64,000 nt of DNA, from positions 67,950,300 to 68,014,299 of the forward strand of contig CM049314.1 of assembly GCA_026874595.1 (NCBI GenBank), in the 5' to 3' direction. The DNA comes from Sipunculus nudus (Eukaryota; Annelida; Sipuncula; Golfingiida; Sipunculidae). This document shows, in pieces, positions 45,869 to 58,407 of this stretch (position 1 is the first letter of the stretch; each line of letters starts with the position of its first letter). Below the pieces are notes generated by a model. It saw only the letters and a list, made by a program, of their open reading frames with translations, searched no databases and had not been told where the DNA came from. Made by a program: the position numbers and the translations under genes.

Positions 45869-46191
45869 ATACTTTGGAATAGAGGCATTTGACTGTTTAT
45901 CAACATTTATTACCCCAAATAATACGTATTACTTTTATAGAAATGTTAAATGTCGGCGACTGGGCCTATTGGGCAGGGGGATCTGATATTAGAGACGAGG
46001 GAAACTGGATTTGGATGACATCCGGAGTCAGTTTCAAGTTCACAAAGTGGAACCCCGGCCAGCCAGATAACCACAAAGGACGCGAACACTGTCTCCAGCT
46101 CAGACGTGAGCTAGACTGGAGATGGAATGACAATCCCTGTTTCGGGGCCTTCTACGGTTTCATCTGTGAAGCAGAAGCAAAGAAAATATAA
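44376..46191 (+). CDS. PAN-like and C-type lectin domain protein (three supported exons, N-terminus unresolved)
   Basis: Exons 44376-44585, 44912-45139 and 45941-46191 join in frame (phase 1 at each junction; all GT..AG). The first encodes a PAN/apple-like unit of about 70 residues with five cysteines (NQCRELC, SPLC, GGVCTL, RKC). The next two encode a long-form C-type lectin domain with its six cysteines: ECPAEF, SCYVF, ACKDLGG, HCLQL, NPCFG and FICE. Ligand motifs are visible: GQPDN, the QPD type usually linked to galactose or GalNAc binding, and WND (DWRWND) for the second calcium-ligating strand. The protein ends 8 residues after the last cysteine (EAEAKKI), so no membrane anchor follows. 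By family such proteins are secreted, calcium-dependent glycan-binding proteins of mucus or haemolymph immunity. The signal peptide must come from an upstream exon; 41463-41496 is the best candidate. Confidence 0.85.
44912..45139 (+). CDS. Lectin gene, first half of the C-type lectin domain
   Basis: Acceptor GAATGTTTCAG, donor CCG|GTAGGT. Encodes from YECPAEF through SCYVF, LTWEMSRKACKDLGGYLVNI and the helix of the domain. Confidence 0.85.
45339..45390. repeat. (TA)n with CACA interruption, in lectin intron
   Basis: Two TA runs separated by ACACACA. Confidence 0.95.
45781..45867. repeat. (CA)n(TA)n microsatellite, in lectin intron
   Basis: CA repeats run directly into a long TA tract, close to the acceptor of the last exon. 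Confidence 0.95.
45941..46191 (+). CDS. Lectin gene, second half of the C-type lectin domain and stop
   Basis: Acceptor ACTTTTATAG. Encodes WAYWAGGSD, GNWIWMTSG, KWNPGQPDN, EHCLQL, WRWNDNPC and FICEAEA, then TAA at 46189. This exon is clearly GC-richer than its flanks. The acceptor lies only 73 bp after a (TA)n tract ending at 45867. Confidence 0.9.
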
Positions 46192-46739
46192 CCGACTAAA
46201 AATCTCGGTTACCCCTTTGAGAGTGTGTCTAAGCCTTTACATTCAAGCACCTAATTAATTGAGAAAATGTTCTGACAGCTCATGTCTTGAACTGTAGCAT
46301 TAATCATAATATATTTATAAGTCACTTTAATGATATTTTAACTTTTTTCATAAGGGAACCAAAAAAAATTCCTTTCCTATTGATTTTTTTTCGGATTTAA
46401 TTAAATTGGTTGTCATACACAAAATAATGGTTAATCTCTGAACAATGCTGCCACCTTATGAGTAAAATGATATTAAATATTCCTTGAGTTTGGGGAGGTG
46501 AATCAAATTCCTGGAAAATAAGATATCAAAGTCCAAAAAAGTACTATTGTTGGAAAGACATTTATTTGCTGAGTTTAATTAACTAAATCCCCTTCAACTA
46601 TCTGCATATTGTCAAAGTTGATTTAGTATTTATCCCTGTGAGTGACCACGCATTTGAAATATTTCTTCAGTGCCCCTTTGTTGAATCAGACAAGGTGTAG
46701 TTTTACCAATAATAACTATTTTCTGTAAATTTATAAGGG

Positions 46740-47300
46740 CTAGCCTCAACAATTAAACTTGTCCATTTGCCCGAGGGGTTCAAATATCGTAAGAACAACT
46801 TGCCCTACTGTCTGAGAGTTGCCAGTTGGGCCTACGATATATCAGATTATAGCAAATATAGGATTAATCATATAGAAATACGAACAAGGAGTATTTTAAA
46901 TCATGACGTATTATTAGGGGTATAGTGTCATCGACATCGGTGAATATCGCACATTTAAATTATTTTCAAAATTGCTCTGCAGTGCTTGGGGACTGAATTT
47001 GACTAATATATAAATGTTATCAATAATAATAATTCCATGTATATTGCACAGACCAGGGCTAAAAAATAACACTTGTCCGGTTACTCAAGGGGTTGGAAGT
47101 ATGAAGAATTTCTGCCCCAGTGTCTGACAGTTTCCCGATGGGCCTACGATATATCAGACCATGCCCTTGAGACAACCCAGGGGAATACTACAAACATGAT
47201 ATATAATATATAAAAATATGTTTCATATCACGATATGTACTATGAGAGATATGGGGATTTATGACATCGGGAATATTTAGCATTTTAATACATTGCAGAT
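46740..47300 (+). repeat. Diverged local tandem duplication, about 300-bp period
   Basis: 46750-47000 and 47055-47300 share CTTGTCC, GGGCCTACGATATATCAGA, TGTCTGA-AGTT, the GACATCGG-GAATAT box and ATTGC-GCAG in the same order. No coding signal. It lies downstream of the lectin gene. Confidence 0.65.
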
Positions 47301-50300
47301 GGAACGGATTGAATCCTTATTATACTCCCCATAGAAATGTTTTATGTATTGTTCAAACTTAAATAATCTGGTCAATACAACCAAATATAAATTTCCATCG
47401 AGACAGATTGGAACACTTAACAGTAAGATAGGGCAAAATATTGACCCTACTTATACTTTAGAGTCTTTCTTCGTTTACCTTCAACTTCTATTCAGGCAGT
47501 CCTCTTATTTCAAAATTTCAAGTGATTTAAAATTTATTCCGAATGTTCTGGTCATCATGTAAAACCAATAATTTCTGTTCTATTTGTTCCGGGTTTGGCT
47601 TTTAAAAATCAATTAATATTTCTAGACTGTTGAAAAAGCGGCGTGCACTCAGCGTGTTAATACCGATTATTAAATTTAGTATAGTGATTTTACATTCTCC
47701 AGACAAAATCGTTAAGAAATTTAGAACGTATTCTATACCAGGTTGGTTACAGATGAAAGCGTGTTATTCCTGAAGTATAGAGACATCTACTTCTTCTGAC
47801 AAATGCACATACTGGCTTACAAAATACTCAACACAATAAATAGTCGTGTATCTCATATGTGGCTATAAACAGATATATTTTATGTTTTACAAAGTCAATG
47901 TTTTGTTTATCGTTATACAGGAATAATTACTTTATCAATGTACTGTTTTGAGCTTATAAGAATTTAGTGTGATAATGTAATGCTCTATCACACTATGAGA
48001 TGTTTATTCAAGATACGCATATGCAGCGGCTAGGGCCAATATGAATTGTACTTGTTGTTTTCATGTGTTACAAAATCACTTGTTATGCTACTGTACGTAA
48101 AAGCACTATAATCCATGAAATTTTCTTGTTCAATCGTTACAGTGACCCCTCATAGGCTAGGTGTATTCTGAAAGCATTTGGAATATGTGTACTGTGCATT
48201 GTATGGTTCGTCAATATTATTGATGTAATATTTTAATGTTCACAAAGCTAGATATCAATATATGTGGCTGATCAGGTATGTTTGTCATTTTTTCTTCATT
48301 TTCATTGCGCTGTTAGATGCAACACCAGGAACATGGGGTAGATATCGATTTAGTCTAAACCAGATGACACATTTGCCAGACTTTGTGCATTGATGGATAA
48401 CCTTATTTGCTTGTGTTCCCATTGGAATAAAAAAATGACTGAGCCCACTTCGCCTGTCTTTACAGTCTCGGGTATAATCGTCGTTTACATGCACTGTGGA
48501 TAATAACGAATGAAAAGTTGCACGCTAGGATGAGTAAATTAACTTTTTAAGTACTTTCAGTATTCTGAATCAATTGCGCTACACATCTAAACCTGCCCTG
48601 TCAAAAAACTGCAATAATGACCCAGAAATACCTTTGAAAACATGCCAAGAAAAAAAGCGACAGGTGAAGAGAAAGGAAGCTAGAGTTGCAGGAAGGAATA
48701 CGAAAGACACGAGCAAATATTCTTTTAATCCGTAATTCTGGCCCATCAAATCCTGGTGTAGACGATTCTACTCTGAAATATAAATGTTTAAATTTATATT
48801 GATATTGTTGTTCTTGATCAAACTTGTAAATCCTTAATTTTTTAATGGTCAGAAACCATCGTTCTCTTATCAAAAGCCCAATCCTTCGATAATTTAAAAC
48901 AGCGTTATTTTAATTCATAATTGTGATTGCATTCGTCAATGATAGCTAGAAACAATTTGTTGCATTAAAATCATTTTCACCCTCCCGACCAAAAATTCTT
49001 CTTTTCAAATATTAAAGTTTGAGCCCTGTTAGTTGATATATACACCATGCGTGCAAGTAAGTTAACTTTATTTTTTTCTTTTTTTATCGTAATGTAGATT
49101 ACATAATTTTATTATTATATAAATTTAGAAAGCGCAACATATCAAAGCATGCATGCTAAATCAAGGCGATGTACATAATCTTTAACCTTAAAATTAATGC
49201 AACAGCATATATAATAAAATAAAAATTTCCGCGAAGGCATCAGAAACTACCAAAAATATGCTCCCTTCAATAAACGACTACAAAAACTGGCCAGTGGGTC
49301 CAAAAAATACAAAAAATATTTAATGAGACTTGGTTCAAATTAGCATTTGCAAAAGCCCTGCCATCATACGTGGATAAATTTACTGCCGATTTAAGGAGTA
49401 AGAATTGATTTGAAGATCAGGGACCGCGAGATAGTTGATATGATGAAACCAGTTTGCATATATATTTTGCGCTAAGCCATCCAATAAATGGTATGTCGTA
49501 AGACATATTTTGTACGCGATACACTGACGTATTGGTTACTAGTGTAAATCAATAAAAAGTGGTGTTATATGATGACACCTCCTTGCGCCCTATATAACAG
49601 GAGCTGTGCTTTTTCGAAGCCTGTGCCTTCGCACAAGAACCGAGTCGCACATTTGCCTTATTGCTCATTGTCACCTTAGTCTTATTAAGATACACTGTAC
49701 ACACATGCGGATACATGTACATGTCGCTGGTTAGGTGAACATCACTTTCACATCGTATTAAATGCTTTACTTCTTATGGTCTTTACTGTTACATTGCACA
49801 TCTGACTTTGATGGGTGCGTGAGAGGTTTATGAAAGCTGTTATTTCAAGAAGGGTATTTAAAGAAATCACAAACCTAACTCATTGTACTCATAATACAGG
49901 AACAACACACGCAAAGAACTATGAAAGGCCACAGTTACTATATATTAATTAATATAAGCTGAATAATATTTTTTTTTACCTAAATGCATTTTAAATGGAA
50001 AATGGCTTCTCTGGAAATGCAAGTGGAGAAATAATAATTAAAATTCAATATACAAATACATATTATCCAATTTAACATGTTAAAGTACTCAAAATAACCC
50101 CCAGGCATTTTTTGACAGGACCGTTGTTAGTAACTAAAATGTCATCACCGTGTTCTTGCTCTCTTTTATTTGCATTTTAATAGATAAGAAGACATCCTTT
50201 GACTTTGGGATGATTCCAGTCAAATGCAGTCGTAATTAAGCCAGCTTGTTGTTATTAACCTATACATTGAAAGTCTGTGCTCGGGGCGATAGTGCCACTT

Positions 50301-50446
50301 TAAAACCGATCTCTTTTTGCCCAACTGCAAGGTTTGTTGCTTGTTCGCAGTGATCCGGATGTTATGATACATCCCTACCGTCCATCTTCATAAAACGAGG
50401 CTTTTTGCATTCATTTTACGTATGGATATATTTAAACAGAGTCAAC

Positions 50447-50449
<3 letters not shown>
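47301..50449. other. Unassigned intergenic stretch
   Basis: No gene or known repeat recognised. Frames at 47344-47562, 48285-48494 and 48601-48873 have no motif or splice support. Confidence 0.5.

Positions 50450-50500
<51 letters not shown>
50450..50500. repeat. (TA)n microsatellite
   Basis: Pure TA run next to the left edge of the piggyBac-like remnant. Confidence 0.95.
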
Positions 50501-50503
<3 letters not shown>

Positions 50504-50515
50504 TTCATCAGTACT

Positions 50516-51863
50516 CCTGGGGTCCATTTATGGTCCAGGGGTGTATTTCTTGCGATATTTTTTATTGATCAGTTATTGTTTTTTCCCTTTTAAGGTAGTT
50601 GTCAGGTATATTGATGTCGTTATTACGGTTAAAGAAAGTGTGGTTCCATTGAACCGTATGATCTGTATTTAATATATTCTCTTGGGGTCCAAGTGGACCC
50701 CAGTTGGAAATAATGAACGACAGAATATTATTGTGTAATTTTTATCTATTTTATTCAAAAATACTACATCTCGGACACTGTTATTCACTTAAGGATATAA
50801 TATTTTGCATTTATTTCATATTTCTATTTAAACACAGTTAGAAATCAGTCAAGCTACATCATATTCAAGGCGATTCGTATAGTTCAGCGGCGATACTTTG
50901 ACCCTTCAAATGGTGAACTATCTGATGTGGGCGAAGATGATGGCGATTAGCATATCGATTGTCCTGAAGTTCCTTCTAAAGATACTTTTGATTGTCCTGA
51001 AGTCACAACTTAAGATTCTTCTGATTGTACTGCAGTTTTTGTGTGAGACCTTTATGATAGCCTTCTAAACCAACGTTTGCAAAATTTCTAGGCAATTCAG
51101 AAAAATGTGAAATAAGCATTATAGACCTTAGCATGTTTAATGTTCACCAACACGCTGTCCAGAGAACTTCAGCAACCAAAAACGCGTTGCTATCTCTGTC
51201 CAAGACCAGGCAGACAAACAGAAATTTGCCAATTATGCACCATAGGTGACAATCATGCCTGCGCAGATCACTCTATTCTCGGCATACAATGCGATGAGTG
51301 TCGGTGAGGCTCAGATAAATAAGACTGGAAATATGGTTTCATTTTTCATTTCCTTTGAGACATTTGATCAGTTTCTGAATACTAAATTTAAATAAGACTT
51401 GAAGCAATTTATTCCTATTTTAATTTCAGTTTGTCAAATAAAATTATGCCTTTGCTTGTTTTGAAATCAATTTCTTTGAAATTTCAGTGTTTGGGGTCTA
51501 ATTGGACCCCAATACTAATTTTTATAATTACAAGTCAAAATCTCTGGACTTTGATTTTTGTCTGGATATATTGTCTTTTATTTTATATGGCACCACTCAA
51601 AATTTCAATTATAAGTGGTACTGATATGCAAGCCTCAACAATCTGAAAGAAAACACCGCCAAAGAAGAAAAATTATGTAATTCTTGTAAAAATATGTTAT
51701 GGATACATTTATTTAAAATATTTTCTCTCATATGTTTTATACTCTGTTCTACATTTGTCCAAAAAGCCTATATTAACCATGGAATAATCAAAAAACGATG
51801 ATATTTATGTAGTATACATTGAATATGCATCAATTACTACTAGGGTTCAGATGGACCCCAGGT
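50516..51863 (+). mobile_element. piggyBac-like transposon remnant with internal deletion
   Basis: Two parts of a transposase survive. Around 50870-50950 is an acidic N-terminal segment (SNGELSDVGEDDGD). At 51137-51307 is a C-terminal cysteine-rich finger in one frame ending TGA 51305-51307: RCYLCPR, then CQLC, HACADH and CDEC, the spacing typical of the piggyBac C-terminal zinc-binding domain. The catalytic DDD core between them is missing, so the copy is dead. Four near-palindromic phrases based on TGGGGTCC and GGACCCCA occur at 50516-50541, 50682-50702, 51491-51512 and 51842-51860, and may be terminal and subterminal inverted repeats. No clear TTAA target pair was found, so the outer limits are provisional. 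Confidence 0.6.
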
Positions 51864-51902
51864 ATACAGATTGATAAGTTTTCCGACGTGTACTTATGAA
51901 GG

Positions 51903-51903
<1 letters not shown>

Positions 51904-51953
<50 letters not shown>
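51904..51953. repeat. (TA)n microsatellite
   Basis: Pure TA run just right of the piggyBac-like remnant. Confidence 0.95.
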
Positions 51954-51956
<3 letters not shown>

Positions 51957-54782
51957 ATATCTTGTTATACAAGAGGAATTTCAAAGATGCTTTTGGCTCA
52001 TGAATCTCGAAATTTCATCATGCAGTATAAATAATACTTATCCCGTTAACATTAGTAGACTGCATGAATGATTCTCCGTAAACCTCACTTCAAAATTCCT
52101 TAATTAACGAAGTTAAGTGTGTAATATTGTCTATATTACCTGGGGTATGTATTTCATCCTTCAATATAAGGAATTTTTGACCTAAAAATGGGTCGGTTAA
52201 CATGTAGTTAAATTTTGACTGTTACTAGACGAACAAAGAAACGATGACCTAAGGTTTCCAGGTTGAATGGTTTGTAGGAATTACAATTCACTCGCATCCG
52301 TAAATGAAAAGTTTGTCCCCAAAAGCTCTTTAGTTTGTATTAATTAGATTCAGAAAAGAAAGAGGGGTAATTTCGTATTGTAAATATTTCTTGAATAGAG
52401 CCAGAAATTTAAATATTAAAATGATTTTTATTATGCAATAATTCTCTAATACCATACACCAGCCAGCTGAGGCTAAAGACCGCAAAAAAAAAAATTAACA
52501 TAAAAAATCGGACACATACATTAACTCAATCATGATCATCTTTTTATAGATTTTTTTGGCTGGCGGTAACCGCCTGTTTTTTTAATACTAACCCTAATAT
52601 AGCTATGCCCAGGCAATATGGGCAAAACAAATAGAATCCTTTTCACAATTTTCCTCCACACCTAAAATTACTTACCAGTATGGGTAAAGTTTCTATCCCT
52701 GCTTTTTTTCTTTCTTTATTCTCCCATCGCAAATAACGAATAATTATACTTGATGAAGTATGACAGCTCATGCAGACATGGCGGCTAGAAACAATGTAAC
52801 AGAAAATGTCTATATTTACATGTAGTGCTGTGAAAGTCTCTTTCTCGAGACATAATAGGGATCCCCTCCCAAGCGCTTTAATCTTCTGCTGCGCATCTTC
52901 CTTTTAGGGATTCGTGAGAGGTTTCTAAGATGTGACTATAAGGAGGATCATTACAGAGATGGCGACTTGAATGAACAAAAACTAGAGACAAAACACGCAA
53001 TGATCTCAGCAGGACCACTAAAAAGAAGTTTCATCTTCTTTTGCTTCATTTGCATTGAACTCCATTGTTGAACTAATGTGAACTTTTTTTAAGATCATAT
53101 ATTTCCCTATACATTATCTTTAAGGGGATCTGTCGTGCGCGATTAGATGACAGGAACGAATCACGAGCTGTATATAGAGTTAAGGGAGACAAAACCCGCA
53201 GTGAACTGAATGTGGTCGCAATTTTTTATATTAATTTGCGGAAACATTTCAGGTCCATATGAGTAATTAGAAATTGATTATATGTGTAAAAGTAATATTT
53301 TATTTATAAAACGACGTATGGTTATTGATAAAAAATGAAATATATTATTATGCAAATATGATATCCTAAACCGGCTTCTGTGGCTCAGGGTAAAAGCACA
53401 GGAATCAAAGTAGTAGGCCAGCCACACTCTGAAACGGCCTCTAGATTTATTTTTTAAGACATCCCTTGTTAATAGCAGGCATCCATGTAGGATCTGTCCA
53501 GTGTTGATTTTGAAAGTAATTTTGAAGGTCGTCAAGGTCACAAGGTATAAAATTTCAGTTTTTTTCCTAGTTTGGAGTAAATGAGGCCACCGTTTTCATT
53601 TAAGATGTCCATAATTTCAAATTATTTTGTTGATTGCAAATTAAATTTAAGTATTGCAAACTGATACACATGTAATGAAAGAAAGTAGATAATTTACTGC
53701 AAAGGACAGTGGCTTCACTGAATTTGTAACCATGTATTTACAACTTTGCCCTGTACATAGTCTGATCGTCCTGTCAGTACGTTTGTGTGTTTGTCTCTCA
53801 CTCTTTTCTGAGATCACTGAATACACAGACTTAAAACTTCGTCATTTATCATACATGGGCCACATAATTAGAACCCTATTGTTTGCTATACAACTGTGGC
53901 CACCAGGGGGCGCTGGCGACTATGACATAGCTACATTTTGTGTTGTTCTGTGTGAACATGTATTGACCATTTGACAGCAGTTTCTTAAACAATATTAAGT
54001 TATTAACTCCTCCCACTGCAGTGATATAATTTTTTTTATTTCTTTCTTATTGTCACGAAGCAGATCAAGTCTCAAATGGACGCAGTCTGCAAATATTTTA
54101 TTTATGATAGTGCTAACTGGTGTTTACTTTTAGTAAACTTTTCAACTTTTTTCAAGTAGCTTTATTTATATCTAGAGCCAGATAGACAATCTTAAAAATA
54201 CTAGCGTACTGCATGCTACTTTGATGACTTTAGTGTTAAGAAAAGAATAATAATAAAATGTAATGACATAATGTGTATCAATAATAAGAATTCTTATTAA
54301 ATATATATGACTGATTAATCGATTGCATGCGTGAATGAAAGTCCCAGGTGTTAAAAACCAATTAATCATATACAAATATGATGACAGTAATAGTGATGAA
54401 TAACAATAATAATAATTTGGTAATTTGACTGTTACTGCCCTCTAGGGCTATTCGTTTTTATAAGATAGTAGTTTAATTCAAATATATCATCTGGCAGCTT
54501 TGTGCGATATAATAACCCATATTTTAGCTTTGATATTAGTCGACCTGTATGCTGTTTATGTAAGATTTTGTGTTTATTTGAGTTAAATATCCCTCATATA
54601 AGCTGTTAAATCTATCTTGATATACAAACCCCGGTGCTCTCATCTGTTGCTTCTAAGGCGGAACATAACTCGGTTATAATTTTTTTTTTAAATAGTGAAT
54701 TATTTTGTTATTTTAATTCTTTAATTCTTCCCTTTTGTTTTTCAAATACCTGTAGAATTAATTTAGGTTAGGGTGAAAGGCC
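51954..54782. other. Unassigned intergenic stretch
   Basis: No gene or repeat recognised. The frame at 53732-53974 (80 codons) lacks motifs. Confidence 0.5.
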
Positions 54783-55598
54783 TGTTACGGAACCTAATAA
54801 CAACAGATCACGTAGTCGTGACGAGCATCAATTTTGTTACGGAGATAAATAAAAATCAGATTCTGTAACACTAGGCAGCATGAAAAGTCTAAGGGAAGGA
54901 ATAAAGAAGTCAGTGTTTTTTGTTAACAAATAATTATAATTTATTCTTAAAACAGCCCTAACATTACAATACTCTTAATCAATACAATTACCAGATCGAG
55001 TGTCCGAATCCTAGGCTCTTCTGGATACTACCACTGTCACAGCTTAACAAGTCCTTTAAAACATTTAATCCAGATGAACAGTTCCCGTAAATCTTCTCAG
55101 AAAATAATTGTCCAATGTAATCCCGAAAACAATCTGTTGTAATCCAGAAGTCAAGTTCTATTTGTAATCCCAAAGGCAAACTGAAGACTATATAAAATCC
55201 GTTACAAATTTAGAAACAGATCTATTACTGCTGCAATTATTGGAAAGGTCCACAAACTGACTCACACTCTTCCGTGTCCGCTGGAATATTTCTCTCTCCT
55301 CTGCCCCGGCTCTAAACAAAGCCCTTAATTTATAGCTTCTCACCCCAAAACCTAGAAACTTCTATTGCACGAACAATCCAAAGAACACAACAGTACATAA
55401 TACACTGGCTCCCGAAGAACAATACTAGACAGCGCGATCAGCCCAGAAAATTCCAGATTAGCATGAGCGCTGTGTCTTTACACGCAAGGCTTTACCCAGT
55501 ACAGATTAACCCGAGCGATGTGTCTCTACACGCCAGAGCGATTGACGCCAAGGACTTGAGCCTAACACGAATCAGAATGTCAACAGACACCTGTAACA
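54783..55598 (-). repeat. 3' LTR of the Gmr1-like element (816 bp)
   Basis: Bounded by TGTTAC and GTAACA inverted ends. Matches 61727-62303 but has two segments the other copy lacks, at about 54840-54990 and 55323-55435. Confidence 0.85.
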
Positions 55599-55610
55599 TT
55601 GCCCCTCCTG
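55599..55610 (-). promoter_or_regulatory. Polypurine tract of the Gmr1-like element
   Basis: The - strand reads CAGGAGGGGCAA immediately before the 3' LTR, as needed for plus-strand priming. Confidence 0.75.
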
Positions 55611-55739
55611 TAAGAAAAAGAAAGTTTTCTTAAAAAAAGCGATCACAATCACTAAATTTTTGCAATTTAAAAAAAAAAAATCATCTTATTTATAACATTA
55701 CATAAACTTTTTTTTATTTTCATGAACGTGAGGGGATTG

Positions 55740-56160
55740 TGATGACTGAAGAGAATGCTCGGCTTTACTGACGAAGTAACCTAAACTTCAAAGTGTTGCA
55801 ATGCCAAAATCAAAGCCAAACATTCTTTTTTCAAACAGGATGAAAAATTGCAGTAAAATGTCTTGAAAAATAACAAATTGGATGATCTATGCCACCACTG
55901 CCTTTTTGTAACAATATAACACTAGCAGCAGTATCACTAGCATCTACAGCAAACTTAAAAGGTACAGAAAAGTCTGGAGCTGCTACAACTGGTGAACTTT
56001 GCAGAATTGCTTTCAAATTCTGAATTGTATTTTCACACTGAACATACCATACAAACTTTTGTTTCTTCTTTAACAAATTAGTCAAAGGTTAAGTTACAGC
56101 AGAAAAATTTGAACAAAACTTCCTGTAATATCCAACCATACCAAGAAAACGCATTATTTG
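55740..56160 (-). pseudogene. RNase H region of the Gmr1-like element
   Basis: The open part 56085-55831 carries the RNase H start: a connecting segment ending VVAAPDFSVPF, the first catalytic Asp in FAVDASDTAASVILLQ, and ICYFSRHFT. After a stop and frameshift at 55831 the frame resembles the next RNase H helix (ECLALI) and then runs into the purine tract region. The C-terminal half is missing. Confidence 0.75.
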
Positions 56161-56254
56161 TTTTTGTTTTCTGGTCTAGTAAATACAGAAATAACACTTA
56201 TTTTGGCATCAACATTTTTTACTAGACCTTGCCCTACAATATGACCCAAAAATG

Positions 56255-56930
56255 TTACATGTGCATGACAAACTCAGATTTGACTAAGTAGACGGTCCGA
56301 CGTGCTTCGCTGAGTCTTTCGAAGAGATCGCGAAGAATTTGCAGATGTTTCTCCCAGGTGTCGCTGTACACGATGAGGTCATCAAAATATGCGTCGCAGC
56401 CCAGAATGTCCTTGACAGCCATATGGATGAGGCGCTGGAACGTGGCTGGAGAGTTCTTCATGCCAAACGGCATAACTTTTCACTGGTACAGTCCTTCAGC
56501 GGATACTTCTTTCGCTCGTTCTGTCATCGGAACTTGCCAGAATCTTTTTAGCAATTCAAACTTGGAGACATATCCGGAGCTACCGACTCTATCAATGCAA
56601 TCATCGATTCTCGGAATCGGGAACCTGTCAGTCTTGGTGACAGAGTTCAGTTTTCGATAATCTGTGTACATACGGTAACTTCCATCAGGTTTTGGCACAA
56701 GAATACATGGTGAACTCGAGTTACTGTTACTAGGTTCAATAAAATCATTGTCCAGCAAATATTGAACCTCATCTTGTCGATACTTTTTTCTTTTCTGGAT
56801 TCAGTCTATAAGATTGCTGCATGAGTGCGCTTGCCTCGCCAACATCGACGTCATGGCACAATATGTTAGTTCGCGTTGGAGAATCACTAAACAAATATTC
56901 GTAATTCTTCAGCAGCTTCTTGAGGTCTTG
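56255..56930 (-). pseudogene. Reverse transcriptase of the Gmr1-like element
   Basis: The order of conserved blocks is clear: DDVGEAS-type linker, then DFIEPSNSNSSSPCILVPKP, the YRKLNSVTK block, FPIPRIDDCID, a FWQVPM block, then MPFGMKNSPATFQRL, and the catalytic YFDD at 56389-56378 followed by LIVYSDTWEKHL. Stops and shifts near 56475 and 56760 break the frame. The enzyme would copy element RNA into DNA. It follows integrase in the element's direction. Confidence 0.85.
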
Positions 56931-57119
56931 TTGTTGTTATGCGGTAAGGTGTGACAGTTTTGCATCCATGTTGTGAAGCACGTCTGTGTTTTTTGGTGGT
57001 ACTGTTCCACACTGTATGTTTACATCACACTTACAATCAGTATCTACTTTAACTGGGTTAGGGTCAGATTTTACACAATTAATAGCAGTAACATTATGTA
57101 CAACATCAGATGTGCTATT

Positions 57120-58110
57120 TCTGTCATAATATGGTTTCAACATGTTAACATTGTACAGTTGATTTTTTCTTACGCCTATCTGGTGTCAACAGTATGTAAT
57201 TTAAATCACTGACTTTCTTGTAAAAAATGTAAAGACCAAAATACCTAACTTGCAGAGGTCTGCCAGGGATGGGTATAAGGCAAGGACCTTTCCACCAGAC
57301 TCAAAAGGCCTACTTACAGTGTGCTTGTCGTACTTTATTTTCATTTTACTTTGTGCAGATTTTTTTATTTGACTTTGCAATCCCACGAGCAAAATCTGAG
57401 ACATACTGCAATAAACTGAGAGAATCAGGATGTTCACACAAGAGTGTTTCTTTAAGCTGTCTTAATGGACCGCGAATTGAGTGTCCAAAACTAGTTCAAA
57501 TGGACTGAAACCCAAAGACTCTTGAAATGATTTTATGACAGCAAACAGCAATAGGTGGATTCCTTCATCCCAGTCTTTCTGTGTGTCATAACATTAAGTC
57601 CTAATCATGTTTTTTAGTGTCTGGTGAAAACGTTCGAGGGCGCCCTGACTATTAGATTACTATGGCTAAGAGCTGTATTGTTTTTACCTAGCTCAAGCAT
57701 AACTTGCTGGAACAAGCCAGACATAAAATTAGACCCTTGGTCAGACTGGATGGATTTCGGTAATCCAAAAGTTGTAAAAAACTTAGTCAGAGCCTTGACA
57801 ATAATTTTGGCATTAATTCTGTCCAGATTTTGTTTTGGGCAATGGTCCAACACAATCAACAACAATCCTACTACATGGTTCCTTGAAAGCAGGAATAGGC
57901 CTCAGTTGGGCTGTGGGAAGATTTTTTATTAGAATTGCCTACCATCTGGCATGTATGGCATGATTTACAATATTGTACAACATCATTCCTGAGGTTAGGC
58001 AAATAGAAGTGTGTACTAACTTTCAAATAAGTTTTATTTATACCTAAATGGCCAGACAAAGGAGCCTCATGTGCCATGCTAAGAACTTCTTTGCTAAAGC
58101 TTTTGGGCAT
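57120..58110 (-). pseudogene. Integrase of the Gmr1-like element
   Basis: The zinc-binding part is at 58085-57960: AHEAPLSGHLGI and, after about 30 residues, CKSCHTC. Core parts are in different frames: VGPLPKTKSGQ with the first Asp at about 57860-57820, the second Asp in SDQGSNF near 57740, and the catalytic Glu in SQGALERFHQTLKN at about 57650-57610. The C-terminal part runs through QLYNVNMLKPYYDRN at about 57160-57120, directly ahead of the reverse transcriptase linker. Integrase inserts the cDNA into the host genome. At least three frameshifts make the copy dead. Confidence 0.82.
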
Positions 58111-58407
58111 TACTATCTGATGTTTGATGGCCCACTCATCATTAGCGCATACATCAGGTGGTCGTCATTTACGCATAAGCAAACCATTTTTAACATACAA
58201 ACAAACTGGGTTTTGTGACAGCTCATCTAACAGCCCTGGGAAACAAACATGAAATAGCAGCGTCCTTATGCTGTTCCGCGATAAGTTCTGACCTTGAAAA
58301 TGCTGCATCCTGTACGGGCGAGTCATTCGACGAGTCACTAGTGACTCCCAGAGTGTTATTATCTGGACCATTATCCTCATGTGTGTTTTTCTTGGCCATA
58401 GATCTAG

